Shown piece by piece: positions 34,194 through 42,311 of a DNA stretch of 64,000 nt (positions within the stretch are counted from its first letter, which is position 1; every line of letters begins with the position of its first letter). A model generated the notes under the pieces. It did not search any database and had not been told where the DNA came from. It was given only the letters and a program-made list of their open reading frames with translations. The stretch spans positions 1,178,001-1,242,000 of the forward strand of contig NZ_JAUSTJ010000002.1 of assembly GCF_030812785.1 (NCBI RefSeq), in the 5' to 3' direction. This stretch comes from Sphingomonas kyeonggiensis (GTDB lineage Bacteria; Pseudomonadota; Alphaproteobacteria; Sphingomonadales; Sphingomonadaceae). The position numbers and the translations under genes are program-made.

Positions 34194-36956
34194 TCAGAGC
34201 CCCAGCGCCGCCGCGGTCACCGCGCGCATCCCACGCGGCGGGCGTTCGCCGGGCACCGCACGCCGGACACCCGTGCGGGACTCGGCCAGCTCGCGCTGTG
34301 CCAACCGCTCCCAGTCATGCTCGAACACGCTGCGGCAATACCGGGCGATTTCGGGATCGTCATAGAAGATCAGGCTGGCGTCGCGGTTGATCGTCGTGCC
34401 CTGGTTGGTGAAATTATGACTGCCTATGACGCTGTGCTCATCATCGATGATCCACATCTTGTTGTGCAGCTTCGGCTGGATGCGGACCAGGTCGGGAGTG
34501 ACCCGGAAGCCATAGCTTTTCATCTTCTCGATATTGGGGCGGGCATCGATCGGCCCTTCATTGCCGCGCAGCACGATCCGCACGTCGATCGCCGAATCGC
34601 TCTGTTTCTCCTTCAGCGCCGCCAGCAACGCCTCGAACGAATCCGCCCGCGTCTGGGCGATGCCGAAGGACTGGTTGTGGAAGAGGATCGACTTCCTGGC
34701 CCCCCGGATCAGCGGCAGCAGCTTCTCGCTGAAATTGTCGGGCGTCAGCAGCGGCATCATCCGCACCTTGCGATCGATCTCCAACGGCGGAAAGAAGATG
34801 GGCGGCCGCGCCGCCTCGGTCACGAGGGGGACATCCTCGTCGGGAACCCAGAACATGGGTTCGGCAAACACGGCCGCCTCGTCCGAAAAGGCGGCTGCGG
34901 CGTCCTTGGCGTCCTCTTCGACATGCCGGCGATAGAGCTCGGCGACCGTCCGGTTGTGGACGATCACATGGAATTCGCGGTTATGCTGGCTGTGGGGGCC
35001 TTCCTGGTCCTCCTTGGGCTGGTTGGACGATTGCCAGCTGCCGCTCGACAGCCACAGGGCGCGGTCGTCCTGCGCGGCGACCTTGATATGATAGGACGGG
35101 TGGATGGCGCGCGCGGACCATTGGTTCTGGAAGCGATTGCCCATCTCCGCCTCCAGGCGGGCGACGGTCTCCTCGTCCTTGATGTCGAACTTCTTCGCCC
35201 CGGAGCCGCCGATCGACTCTCCCTTCTGGAGCACCATCCCGAGCCGCTTGCTGCCGCCCATCGCCGCCTCCGTGGCCGTGACGACATGCGGCGCGGTGAA
35301 TTCGTACATCCCCACGGTGAGATGGTCCTGCGTCGCGTCCAGAAAGTCGCGCAACATGCCCGATCCGGCGTCGGGCCCGGGGCGGATCGAGATCCGCATG
35401 CGCGTGTTCACTTCCTGGGGCATCAGCTCGGGCCGCATCCGATAGGCGATCCGACGCGCCGCCTCGGTCAGGAATTCCTCGGTGCCGAACCTGTCGATGA
35501 CATCCTGGGCGCTGGCGATCGTGACGTCGATCGGGAAGCCGGCGAAGCTCGCAGGGAACGGGATGCGGCCTGCGGCGATCAGCGAATCGACTGGCTCCTT
35601 CCTCTCCACGGCGACGACGATCGCAGGCGTGTCGGTGATGGCGCCATTCGTCACCTTCCAGCCCGGCCGGACGTGAAGCACGTCGGCCCGTGTCGCGAAG
35701 GCCTCCCGCGCCTGACCGACGGCGCTTTCCAGATCGGGCGCGGTCGGCTGCGGAGCGGCAGGCGATGGCGCGAGGGCGGCGATATCGGCACCGCCGCCGA
35801 CAGAAAGGTTGATGGTCAGGGTCAGCGGGATGGTCAGCGTCGCTGCGGTTCCTCCACCAATGTCGATCGGTCCCCGTGATAGGTTCATGTTCCCCTCCCT
35901 CCTCGATAGCCCCGGCGCGCGCAGGTCGTTCAGCAGCTTGAACACCACCTGCGCCGGAAGCGCGTGATTCACCGGATTCCGGCGATCGGGAATGCCGCCA
36001 TAATGCAGGCCCAGCAGGTGGCCGGTTCCGAGCTCGATCAGCGGCGACCCGCTATTGCCGCCCAGCGTGTTGCAGAGATGGCGTATCGCGCTCGATCCGA
36101 CCTGGCCCAGAAAGCCCGGTGCAAAGCGCTTCCATCCCCAGATGTCGCCGAAATAGCGCTCGAGCTCGACCTTATCGATCGTGTCGTCGCGTTCCGGATA
36201 CCCGATGACGGCGACCTCGGGATTGAGCGGGAGCCCCCCCCGGAAACAGGGTATAGGCTCGGCGGCAAGGCCGCTGCCGGCGATGCGCAGAAAAGCTATG
36301 TCAGGATCGCGCGTCGGCGAGACATAGAGAATCTCTATGATTTCGTGCTGCGCCTGCGCGCTGTTGGCGTCCTCGTTCGTGTCGAGGCCGGCCCGCATAG
36401 GGCGATTGTCGAACCCCTGCTGCGATCGGAAGCGCCAGCCGCGGTCAGCAGTTTCCGCGAAGTAGCGCGCGACATGGGCGTTGGTGACGATTACGTCGCG
36501 GTCGATCAGCCAGGCAGTCCCCAGCCCTTCCGGCCCGAACGGGCTCAACGTCGCCTCGATCCTGCCGATGGCCGCATAGCGCGGCTTGAGCTTCGCATCG
36601 AACTGGTCGAGGCGGTCGATCCAGCCCTCCTGCCCCGGCTTCGCCGTCGTGCGGTCGATGACGCCGTCCTTTATGCGGAAAACGGGTGCGGCCATGCGGA
36701 TGACGACTTCGCGCTGTACCGCCTCCTGCTCCGCCACAAGGGCGGCGTCGTCGATCGCCCGGTCGGGGCCGGCTTCGCCGGGCAGGATCGCGGCCGCCAC
36801 TTCCCTGGCCAGCGCCCGCGTCTTTCTGGATCCGGTCGGCCGGGCGACGCTCTCCAGCACCGCCGCCGGCGTCTCGGCGGCGGCTACGAAACGATCCGGC
36901 CAGCGCTTGCGTGCAGCCGCTTCAAGTTCCGCATAATCGATATTGGCGTCGAGCAT
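34194..36956 (-). CDS. trypsin-like protease fused to phospholipase D-like domain
   Basis: The ATG at 36956 (MLDANIDYAELE) has AAGGATG upstream and lies 4 bp after the previous stop; the 43 upstream codons are rejected. The 920-aa protein has a trypsin-like domain at ~110-330 (VTNAHVARYF, DPDIAFLRI, TLGGNSGSPLIELG: complete triad) and a long linker. A PLD-type domain follows with two intact HxKxxxxD motifs, HIKVAAQDD near residue 640 and HNKMWIIDDE with GSHNFTNQG near 845. PLD-family enzymes cut phosphodiesters in lipids or nucleic acids. No signal peptide exists, so it is probably a cytosolic effector. It ends operon C. Confidence 0.88.
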   Translation of the reverse strand: MLDANIDYAELEAAARKRWPDRFVAAAETPAAVLESVARPTGSRKTRALAREVAAAILPGEAGPDRAIDDAALVAEQEAVQREVVIRMAAPVFRIKDGVIDRTTAKPGQEGWIDRLDQFDAKLKPRYAAIGRIEATLSPFGPEGLGTAWLIDRDVIVTNAHVARYFAETADRGWRFRSQQGFDNRPMRAGLDTNEDANSAQAQHEIIEILYVSPTRDPDIAFLRIAGSGLAAEPIPCFRGGLPLNPEVAVIGYPERDDTIDKVELERYFGDIWGWKRFAPGFLGQVGSSAIRHLCNTLGGNSGSPLIELGTGHLLGLHYGGIPDRRNPVNHALPAQVVFKLLNDLRAPGLSRREGNMNLSRGPIDIGGGTAATLTIPLTLTINLSVGGGADIAALAPSPAAPQPTAPDLESAVGQAREAFATRADVLHVRPGWKVTNGAITDTPAIVVAVERKEPVDSLIAAGRIPFPASFAGFPIDVTIASAQDVIDRFGTEEFLTEAARRIAYRMRPELMPQEVNTRMRISIRPGPDAGSGMLRDFLDATQDHLTVGMYEFTAPHVVTATEAAMGGSKRLGMVLQKGESIGGSGAKKFDIKDEETVARLEAEMGNRFQNQWSARAIHPSYHIKVAAQDDRALWLSSGSWQSSNQPKEDQEGPHSQHNREFHVIVHNRTVAELYRRHVEEDAKDAAAAFSDEAAVFAEPMFWVPDEDVPLVTEAARPPIFFPPLEIDRKVRMMPLLTPDNFSEKLLPLIRGARKSILFHNQSFGIAQTRADSFEALLAALKEKQSDSAIDVRIVLRGNEGPIDARPNIEKMKSYGFRVTPDLVRIQPKLHNKMWIIDDEHSVIGSHNFTNQGTTINRDASLIFYDDPEIARYCRSVFEHDWERLAQRELAESRTGVRRAVPGERPPRGMRAVTAAALGL

Positions 36957-36960
36957 GGGA

Positions 36961-38208
36961 TCATCCTTGTGCTGGCTGGTCGGGTACGAGCTCGCGCTGG
37001 ATGCGGCGCAGATTGGCGACGGCGCCGGTGATCTGATGCCGCGGGCCGACGGCAATTCCGTCCTGGGCCAGCAGCAGCGCGCCATGCTCTGCGAGTTGCG
37101 CCAGCCGGTCCGCGATCACGGCGATCGCGGCCGCCGCCTGCGTCGGCAGCGCGACATGGCGGCGCAGCTCGAAGCTTGGGCCGGCATTCGCGCCGTCCAG
37201 CCCGCTCGGCAACCGGCAGATCGCCTCTCCCATGGGCTTGATCACCGTGATCATCAGCTCGATCGCGCATCGGGAAACCCGCTTCAGATGCGCCGCCTCA
37301 TCCGTCCGGCTGACGAACAGGAAGGCCAGCGCCTGCAGCATCAGCTGATAGACGTCGTTGAACAGATCGACGGCGTGCACCGCGACCGGATCGGTGAGCA
37401 TCGTGACGCGGATGCCCGCATCGCTGAGCCGGGTCGAGGCAAGCGTCGAGGGCGCCAGGGCCGATGTCGCGATAAGCGGATTGTCGCCGACCGGCAGCGC
37501 ATAGTCGAACCCGTCCCCTCCGATGACGTTGCGGATCGCGCTGAACACGCCGAAATGCGAATCCGCGCGATTGCCCGAACTGCCTTCACCCTGGGTGACG
37601 ATACCGTGGATCGCCGCGGCTGCTGACGCCTGGTCCGTGACCGCGATGATGTCGTAGAAATCCACCAGATGCTGGCCGCGCTGACCGGATACATCGTCCA
37701 CGAACAGAACGGCCGGATCGGCTTCGGCGATGATCCGGCCGATCTCGCCATAGAGCTCGCCGACATGATCATATGCATATTTCTCGTCGAGCGGCCACAA
37801 CAGGCCCGACGCGCCGACGGATTCATCGAGCACCACCTCGCCCGGATTCTCATAGATCATGAAGCGGTCGAGCGTCGCCACGTCGAAACGGCGCAGCGTC
37901 AGTGCGACGTTGAGAGGAAAATTGCGGGCCGGTTGCGGAAAATTCGGCCGGTCGTAATAAGCGCCGCCGCCGGTCGCGGTGAGCAGGTTCCAGGCCTGGG
38001 CGAGGTGTAGCATCTCCTGTGCAGCGACATGGTATATCTGGCTCGCCCATTTGCGGGCAACCTGCTGCCGGCGCCAATCGAGCCCTTCGGCGAGGTCGCG
38101 GCGCATGCTGAACGCCGCGAACAGATAGGAGCAGCATAGGGCATGCTCTAGCTCACAGGCCTCGGCCAGCAAGGCATGGAGGCGGGCACGGGTAGCTTCG
38201 CCCGTCAT
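36961..38208 (-). CDS. ferritin-like domain protein (VioB/RebD-type)
   Basis: The 415-aa protein starts with a ferritin-like helical bundle of the type found in VioB iminophenylpyruvate dimer synthase: EACELEHALCCSYLFAAFS (Glu16-Glu21/His22 region) and QEMLHLAQAWNLL with Glu65-x-x-His68, likely di-iron or haem-handling ligands. DRPNFPQPARNFPLNVALTLRRFD is also characteristic of that family. The C-terminal part is helical. The start overlaps the GMC gene by 4 nt. In other genomes such proteins take part in oxidative dimerisation chemistry; the substrate here is unknown. Confidence 0.75.
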   Translation of the reverse strand: MTGEATRARLHALLAEACELEHALCCSYLFAAFSMRRDLAEGLDWRRQQVARKWASQIYHVAAQEMLHLAQAWNLLTATGGGAYYDRPNFPQPARNFPLNVALTLRRFDVATLDRFMIYENPGEVVLDESVGASGLLWPLDEKYAYDHVGELYGEIGRIIAEADPAVLFVDDVSGQRGQHLVDFYDIIAVTDQASAAAAIHGIVTQGEGSSGNRADSHFGVFSAIRNVIGGDGFDYALPVGDNPLIATSALAPSTLASTRLSDAGIRVTMLTDPVAVHAVDLFNDVYQLMLQALAFLFVSRTDEAAHLKRVSRCAIELMITVIKPMGEAICRLPSGLDGANAGPSFELRRHVALPTQAAAAIAVIADRLAQLAEHGALLLAQDGIAVGPRHQITGAVANLRRIQRELVPDQPAQG

Positions 38209-39869
38209 TCCATGCCCTTCAGGCGAGCGGCCAGATGATCGGCCAGCCGCAAGGCCAGCGCAGCCAGCGTGAGCGTGGGGTTGGCCGTGCCGGAGGTCGG
38301 GAAGACCGACGCCCCGGCGATGTAGAGATTCTGCGCGCCATGGACCCTCCCGTCGGCATCGCAGACCGAGGTTCTGGGGTCGGTCCCCATGCGGGTGGTG
38401 CCGACGATATGGCCGGCGCCCGAATAGTTCGAATCCGGCCAGGTGAAGCGGGCATCGCGCGCGCCCATGGCGGCGAACATCGCGGCGAACAGCCGATTGC
38501 CCGTGTCGAATGCCCGGCTATTATAGTCGGGCAGCGAGAAGTGGATCGCCGGCCGCAGGCGATCCGGCTCTCCGCCTGCCGCCAGGGTCACGCGGTTGGT
38601 TGGATCGGGCAGCATCTCGGTCGAGTAGCTGAGGCGGATCATATGCGTCGCACGCGCGCCGATCGCGCTGCGCAGCTCCGCTCCCCAAAGGCCGGTGGCG
38701 ACCAGATCGGTGACCGTCTTGTCCAGCGGTTCGGGGCGACCCCAGCCATCATTGCCGATCGAGATGCGGAAGGCGGCATGATCACCGCGCCAGGAACCAT
38801 CGCGCCAGGCATCGATCCCCGTTATTACCGGTGGGCCCCGATAGGGAAAGACCGGCTCGGGCATCAGCGCCATGCCATAGCCCTGGAGATGATCCATCAG
38901 GCACCCGCCAACAGGACTGTCGGGCGCGATTCCGCTATTGATCAGGATCAGCGGCGTCTCGATCGCATGAGCTGCGACGACGAAGACGCGTGCGCTGGCC
39001 CGCTCGGGGACCCTTCCCGTCCCGTCCTCGCTCCAGCGATGGTAATGAAGCTCGGTAACGCGCGCATCGGCATCGTGATCGAGCCGATGGACGACCGCGC
39101 GCGGCCGCACGTCGCAACCGGCCGCGCGCGCCATATCGACATGGACGGTCGCGTCGTATTTGGCCTGGATCGGGCAGGTCGGGACGCAGCTGCTGTTGCC
39201 GGCACAGGGCGGGCGACCCTGATAGGGGATGGAGTTGCGCGCCTGAGGCGTGATGCGGATACGCACCGGCACATCGTCAATGATCTTGCCGTCCAGTCGC
39301 GCACGTACGACCTTGTCGCCATGGGACGGCCAGATCGGCGGCATCGGGAAGGGATGCGACCGCCGCCCGCCGCCCAGGCCATCCCATTCATCATGGTCTC
39401 CGGCGGCGCCCATCTCGGCTTCCGCCTCGCAATACCAGGGTTCCAGCACGTCATAGCCGAACGGCCAGTCGTCGGCGATCCCGTGGCGGGTCCTCATCTC
39501 GAAATCGGCCGGCAGGAAGCGCGGCACATTGCCCAGGAAATGCAGCGTGCTGCCGCCCAATGTACGTTGATAGGTGCTCTTGAACGGAGTCGTCGGCGTC
39601 TCCTGCAGATAATGACCGGTCTGCGGAGGATCGTTGACGCGCGGCGAAGGCGCGAACGTATCTGCCGCCACATTCCGATACGGGTCGTGCGGCAGCCGGG
39701 TGGCGGAAGCGGCGAACCGGCCGACCGCGGCCAGCCGGTCGCCAAGCTCCGGCCCTGCGTCGAGCAGCAGCACCGACAACCCCTTGCGGGCCAGGCGCGC
39801 GGCGATCATCGCACCGGCCACGCCCGCGCCTATGATCGCGACGTCATGATCGGGCGCCCCGGCGCTCAT
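38205..39869 (-). CDS. GMC-family FAD-dependent oxidoreductase, large subunit
   Basis: Start ATG 39869 overlaps the small-subunit stop (ATGA). The 554-aa protein has the Rossmann FAD motif VAIIGAGVAGAMIAARL, a Cys-rich CAGNSSCVPTCPIQAKYD segment typical of gluconate/glucose-dehydrogenase-like GMC enzymes (and of their iron-sulfur cluster), and the C-terminal GHIVGTTRMGTDP and TSGTANPTLTLAALALRLADH with the usual Asn near the flavin. There is no Tat signal, unlike the membrane-bound sugar dehydrogenases, so it is probably cytosolic. It forms a complex with the small subunit encoded just upstream. Confidence 0.88.
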   Translation of the reverse strand: MSAGAPDHDVAIIGAGVAGAMIAARLARKGLSVLLLDAGPELGDRLAAVGRFAASATRLPHDPYRNVAADTFAPSPRVNDPPQTGHYLQETPTTPFKSTYQRTLGGSTLHFLGNVPRFLPADFEMRTRHGIADDWPFGYDVLEPWYCEAEAEMGAAGDHDEWDGLGGGRRSHPFPMPPIWPSHGDKVVRARLDGKIIDDVPVRIRITPQARNSIPYQGRPPCAGNSSCVPTCPIQAKYDATVHVDMARAAGCDVRPRAVVHRLDHDADARVTELHYHRWSEDGTGRVPERASARVFVVAAHAIETPLILINSGIAPDSPVGGCLMDHLQGYGMALMPEPVFPYRGPPVITGIDAWRDGSWRGDHAAFRISIGNDGWGRPEPLDKTVTDLVATGLWGAELRSAIGARATHMIRLSYSTEMLPDPTNRVTLAAGGEPDRLRPAIHFSLPDYNSRAFDTGNRLFAAMFAAMGARDARFTWPDSNYSGAGHIVGTTRMGTDPRTSVCDADGRVHGAQNLYIAGASVFPTSGTANPTLTLAALALRLADHLAARLKGME

Positions 39870-40243
39870 CCGTTCGCCTCGTCGGGCGGATAGCTCCAAT
39901 GCCCGAAATAGCCACCGCTGAGCGCCGGCGGATGGGCCAGCGCGGCACGCCACATCAGACTCTCATAATGGTTCTCCGGCGTGTCGGCGGGCATCCGGTC
40001 CACGCCGAAGCCGGTGTAGAGGAAGGTCAGCAGCGCCTGCATCGGCGCCCGCAATTCCGCATCGGTCGCCACCGCTGCGGCGCCCCCCGCTTCGAACCTG
40101 CGAAGCATCGCATCGACCGTGTCGGCCCCCGATCGGCCCATCAGATCATCGATCGCCGCATGGGCGAAACGTTCCGACACATCGTCGAAACCGCTTAGGG
40201 ACCGGCAAAGGCGAAGCACAAGGAGATCGTCGTGCGCGGCCAT
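39866..40243 (-). CDS. GMC oxidoreductase small subunit-like protein
   Basis: The 125-aa helical protein resembles the small subunit (subunit 3) of membrane-bound gluconate/sorbitol dehydrogenases, which is usually encoded before the GMC flavoprotein; here LTFLYTGFGVDRMPADTPENHYESLMW and the C-terminal GGYFGHWSYPPDEANG are characteristic. It lacks the Tat leader these subunits normally use for co-export, consistent with a cytosolic complex. It begins 2 bp after the PhnD-like gene and overlaps the large subunit by 4 nt. Confidence 0.7.
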   Translation of the reverse strand: MAAHDDLLVLRLCRSLSGFDDVSERFAHAAIDDLMGRSGADTVDAMLRRFEAGGAAAVATDAELRAPMQALLTFLYTGFGVDRMPADTPENHYESLMWRAALAHPPALSGGYFGHWSYPPDEANG

Positions 40244-40245
40244 CG

Positions 40246-41115
40246 TCAGGCCACCATATCGACGTCGCTCAGGGACAGACGCTTGAGCGCGCTTTCGATT
40301 GAGGCATAATTCTCGTGCCGAGTGGGCGCGAGGCCCTTCACCCAGCCCCAGAACAGGTCAAGCGCCCCCAGCACCTCGGGATCGCTGCTGATCGCCACGC
40401 AGGCCTTCTCGATTGCCGCCAGGGTAACCGGCGCGGGCAGCGCATCGGTGTCGACCACAACCGGATCGCTATGGATGTCCTCCTGCCCCAGCTGGATCAG
40501 CATGTCCTCGGCATCGGGATATTTCTGAGCAAGTATCTTGATGACGCCGTCATGGCCGCAGCCGATATCGGCGCATCCTTCATAGACTGCCTCAGCGGCG
40601 AAATCGTGCCCGCCGAAGAATCTGACGGACCTGAAGAAAAGGAACGGATGGACGCCGCCGGTCGCCAGGACATTGGCGGGGATCAGGAAATTGGAGGTGG
40701 AGAAGCGATCGCCATAGGCCAGGCGCCACTTCGCCGGCTCGCTCGCCGCCAGGTCGGCGATCGAAGTGAAGCCGAGGCTGCGACGCGCGTAGACCTGTCC
40801 GAAATAATGGTCACCGACTTTCCCGTCGATGGGACGCAGCGCGACGGCACCTGGGAGGATGCCTGGGCGCTTTTCATGCGCGAAGACATAGGCGACCGGC
40901 TTCATCAACGCGATATGCGATCGCCCTTCGAGGACCGCACGATATTGGTCCGCTACCGACAGCACGGGCAGGACGTCGATCGCCACGTCTATGCGTAGAT
41001 CGCGCGTCAGCTGAGCGGCCAGCCGCTCCGAGAACAGCACGACGTTCGCGCGCACATCCGCATCCGTCTGCTTCTGCGTGATGTCAGGATAATAGCTAAG
41101 TGACAGTTGAACCAT
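40246..41115 (-). CDS. PhnD-like phosphate/phosphonate-binding domain protein lacking a signal peptide
   Basis: The 289-aa protein has the PhnD fold signature: early strand LSLSYYPDITQ, SVADQYRAVLEGRSHIALMKPVAYVFA, HYFGQVYARRSLGFTSIADLA, FSTSNFLIPANVL and DFAAEAVYEGCADIGCGHDGVI. Periplasmic PhnD proteins bind phosphonates for ABC import, but no export signal and no ABC transporter genes are found here. It may therefore be an intracellular ligand sensor. It is the first gene of operon C, 195 nt after a near-consensus promoter, and sits 2 bp before the GMC small-subunit gene. Confidence 0.82.
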   Translation of the reverse strand: MVQLSLSYYPDITQKQTDADVRANVVLFSERLAAQLTRDLRIDVAIDVLPVLSVADQYRAVLEGRSHIALMKPVAYVFAHEKRPGILPGAVALRPIDGKVGDHYFGQVYARRSLGFTSIADLAASEPAKWRLAYGDRFSTSNFLIPANVLATGGVHPFLFFRSVRFFGGHDFAAEAVYEGCADIGCGHDGVIKILAQKYPDAEDMLIQLGQEDIHSDPVVVDTDALPAPVTLAAIEKACVAISSDPEVLGALDLFWGWVKGLAPTRHENYASIESALKRLSLSDVDMVA

Positions 41116-41308
41116 TCGTCCCGTGCCCCCACCAACGAAATGATCTCGCTCAACAAGCTATGCATGCTACAGGATCGGCTCGCCCTTCCCCAATCCCCAG
41201 TTGATGCTTGCCATCTTGATAAGCATCATGTCCGAAAATCAAAAAGCCTTCCAGAGGGTTTTTGGAAATTATGGTCATGAATCTATGAAATCCCCTCCAC
41301 AGAGTCGC

Positions 41309-41331
41309 AATTATACTTGAGAAATATAATT
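41309..41331. promoter_or_regulatory. inverted repeat overlapping the operon C promoter (operator candidate)
   Basis: AATTATA at 41309-41315 and TATAATT at 41325-41331 are perfect inverted copies separated by CTTGAGAAA. The dyad spans the -10 element, so a dimeric repressor bound here would block transcription of the PhnD-like operon. No regulator gene is nearby. Confidence 0.35.
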
Positions 41332-41339
41332 CCATTCAA
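41310..41339 (-). promoter_or_regulatory. near-consensus promoter of operon C
   Basis: On the minus strand the -35 box is TTGAAT (complement of 41334-41339) and the -10 box is the perfect TATAAT (complement of 41310-41315), separated by 18 nt. The start point would be near 41303 with a ~190-nt leader. The inverted repeat at 41309-41331 covers the -10 box and most of the spacer, a likely operator position. Confidence 0.55.
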
Positions 41340-41532
41340 AATGGACGAAATAACTCTGGCTTGGATTGATGGAGGATGCGGGATCCAATGGAGGAACGGG
41401 AGCAGTCCGGAATGCGATGAAGGTCGCGAAAGCGCCCGCAGCAATGGCTTTCGGGCCTGATCGATCGCGCCGGGCTTTTCTTCCCGGCGGTCGCTTTCTA
41501 GGGTCGGCGCGTATTCTCCGGAGGTTCCTTCC

Positions 41533-42291
41533 TTGACCGCACCCGCGCCTGCCATCGACCGCCTCGTCGCCATCATGGCGCGGCTTCGCGATCCCAAGAC
41601 GGGCTGCGAATGGGATACGGTGCAGACCTTCGCCACGATTGCGCCCTATACCATCGAGGAAGCCTATGAGGTGGCCGATGCGATCGAGCGCGGCGACATG
41701 GCGGACCTCAAGGACGAGCTTGGCGACCTGCTCCTTCAGGTGGTCTTCCATAGCCGCATGGCCGAGGAGACGGGCGACTTCGCCCTGGTCGACGTCGCCA
41801 ATGCGATCAGCGACAAGATGGAGCGCCGCCACCCACACATCTTCCTCGGCGCCGCCGAGGGCGGCCATCATCTCTGGGAACAGATCAAGGCCGCGGAGCG
41901 GGGCGAAAAGGGGCATGAAAGCGCGCTGGACGGCGTGGCGATCGGTCTCCCCGCCTTGCTCCGTGCCGAGAAGCTCCAGAAGCGCGCCGCCCGCACCGGC
42001 TTCGACTGGCCCGATGCCAGCGGTGCCCGCGCCAAGATCGACGAGGAACTGGCCGAGGTCGAGGCCGCATCGACGCCGGCCGAGATCGAGGAGGAAGTCG
42101 GTGACCTGCTGTTCGCAGTGGTCAACTGGGCGCGAAAGCTGGGCGTGGACCCCGAGGTGGCCCTGCGCGCTGCGAATGCGAAATTCGAGAAGCGTTTCAA
42201 GGCGATGGAGGGCGAAGCCGGCGATGCGTTTGAAGAGCTCGATCTTGATGCCAAGGAGGAACTCTGGGCGAAGGCAAAGCGGACGGGGTGA
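41533..42291 (+). CDS. mazG: nucleoside triphosphate pyrophosphohydrolase MazG
   Basis: The start is a TTG at 41533 with GGAGG 8 nt upstream. The 252-aa protein contains two MazG helical units: EEAYEVADAIERGDMADLKDELGDLLLQVVFHSRMAEE and EELAEVEAASTPAEIEEEVGDLLFAVVNWARKLG, each with the acidic ExxE-x12-28-ExxD metal-binding pattern. The opening RLVAIMARLRDPKTGCEWD is also typical. It hydrolyses NTPs or dNTPs to monophosphates and pyrophosphate. It converges with hflX, 20 bp apart. Confidence 0.95.
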   Translation: MTAPAPAIDRLVAIMARLRDPKTGCEWDTVQTFATIAPYTIEEAYEVADAIERGDMADLKDELGDLLLQVVFHSRMAEETGDFALVDVANAISDKMERRHPHIFLGAAEGGHHLWEQIKAAERGEKGHESALDGVAIGLPALLRAEKLQKRAARTGFDWPDASGARAKIDEELAEVEAASTPAEIEEEVGDLLFAVVNWARKLGVDPEVALRAANAKFEKRFKAMEGEAGDAFEELDLDAKEELWAKAKRTG

Positions 42292-42311
42292 CGCCCACCT
42301 TCATCTGAGCT

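Larger units (their letters stand above)
41116..41532. other. island right-border spacer
   Basis: This gap of 417 bases lies between the accessory operon C and the core gene mazG. It has no gene. The left and middle part is A/T-richer and contains the operon C promoter; the last ~100 bases are GC-rich and hold the mazG leader with a GGAGG site at 41520-41524. No second dif-like copy was seen. Confidence 0.55.

Noticed and set aside
34113..35879. 588-aa frame opposite the trypsin-PLD gene
   Set aside because: No motifs are present and it mirrors codon positions of a gene with two HKD motifs and a complete protease triad.
38235..39893. 552-aa frame opposite the GMC oxidoreductase
   Set aside because: Antisense shadow of a clear flavoprotein; Arg/Gly-rich, no domain features.
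41150..41335. 61-aa frame in the right border spacer
   Set aside because: It overlaps the operon C promoter and leader and lacks a ribosome site.
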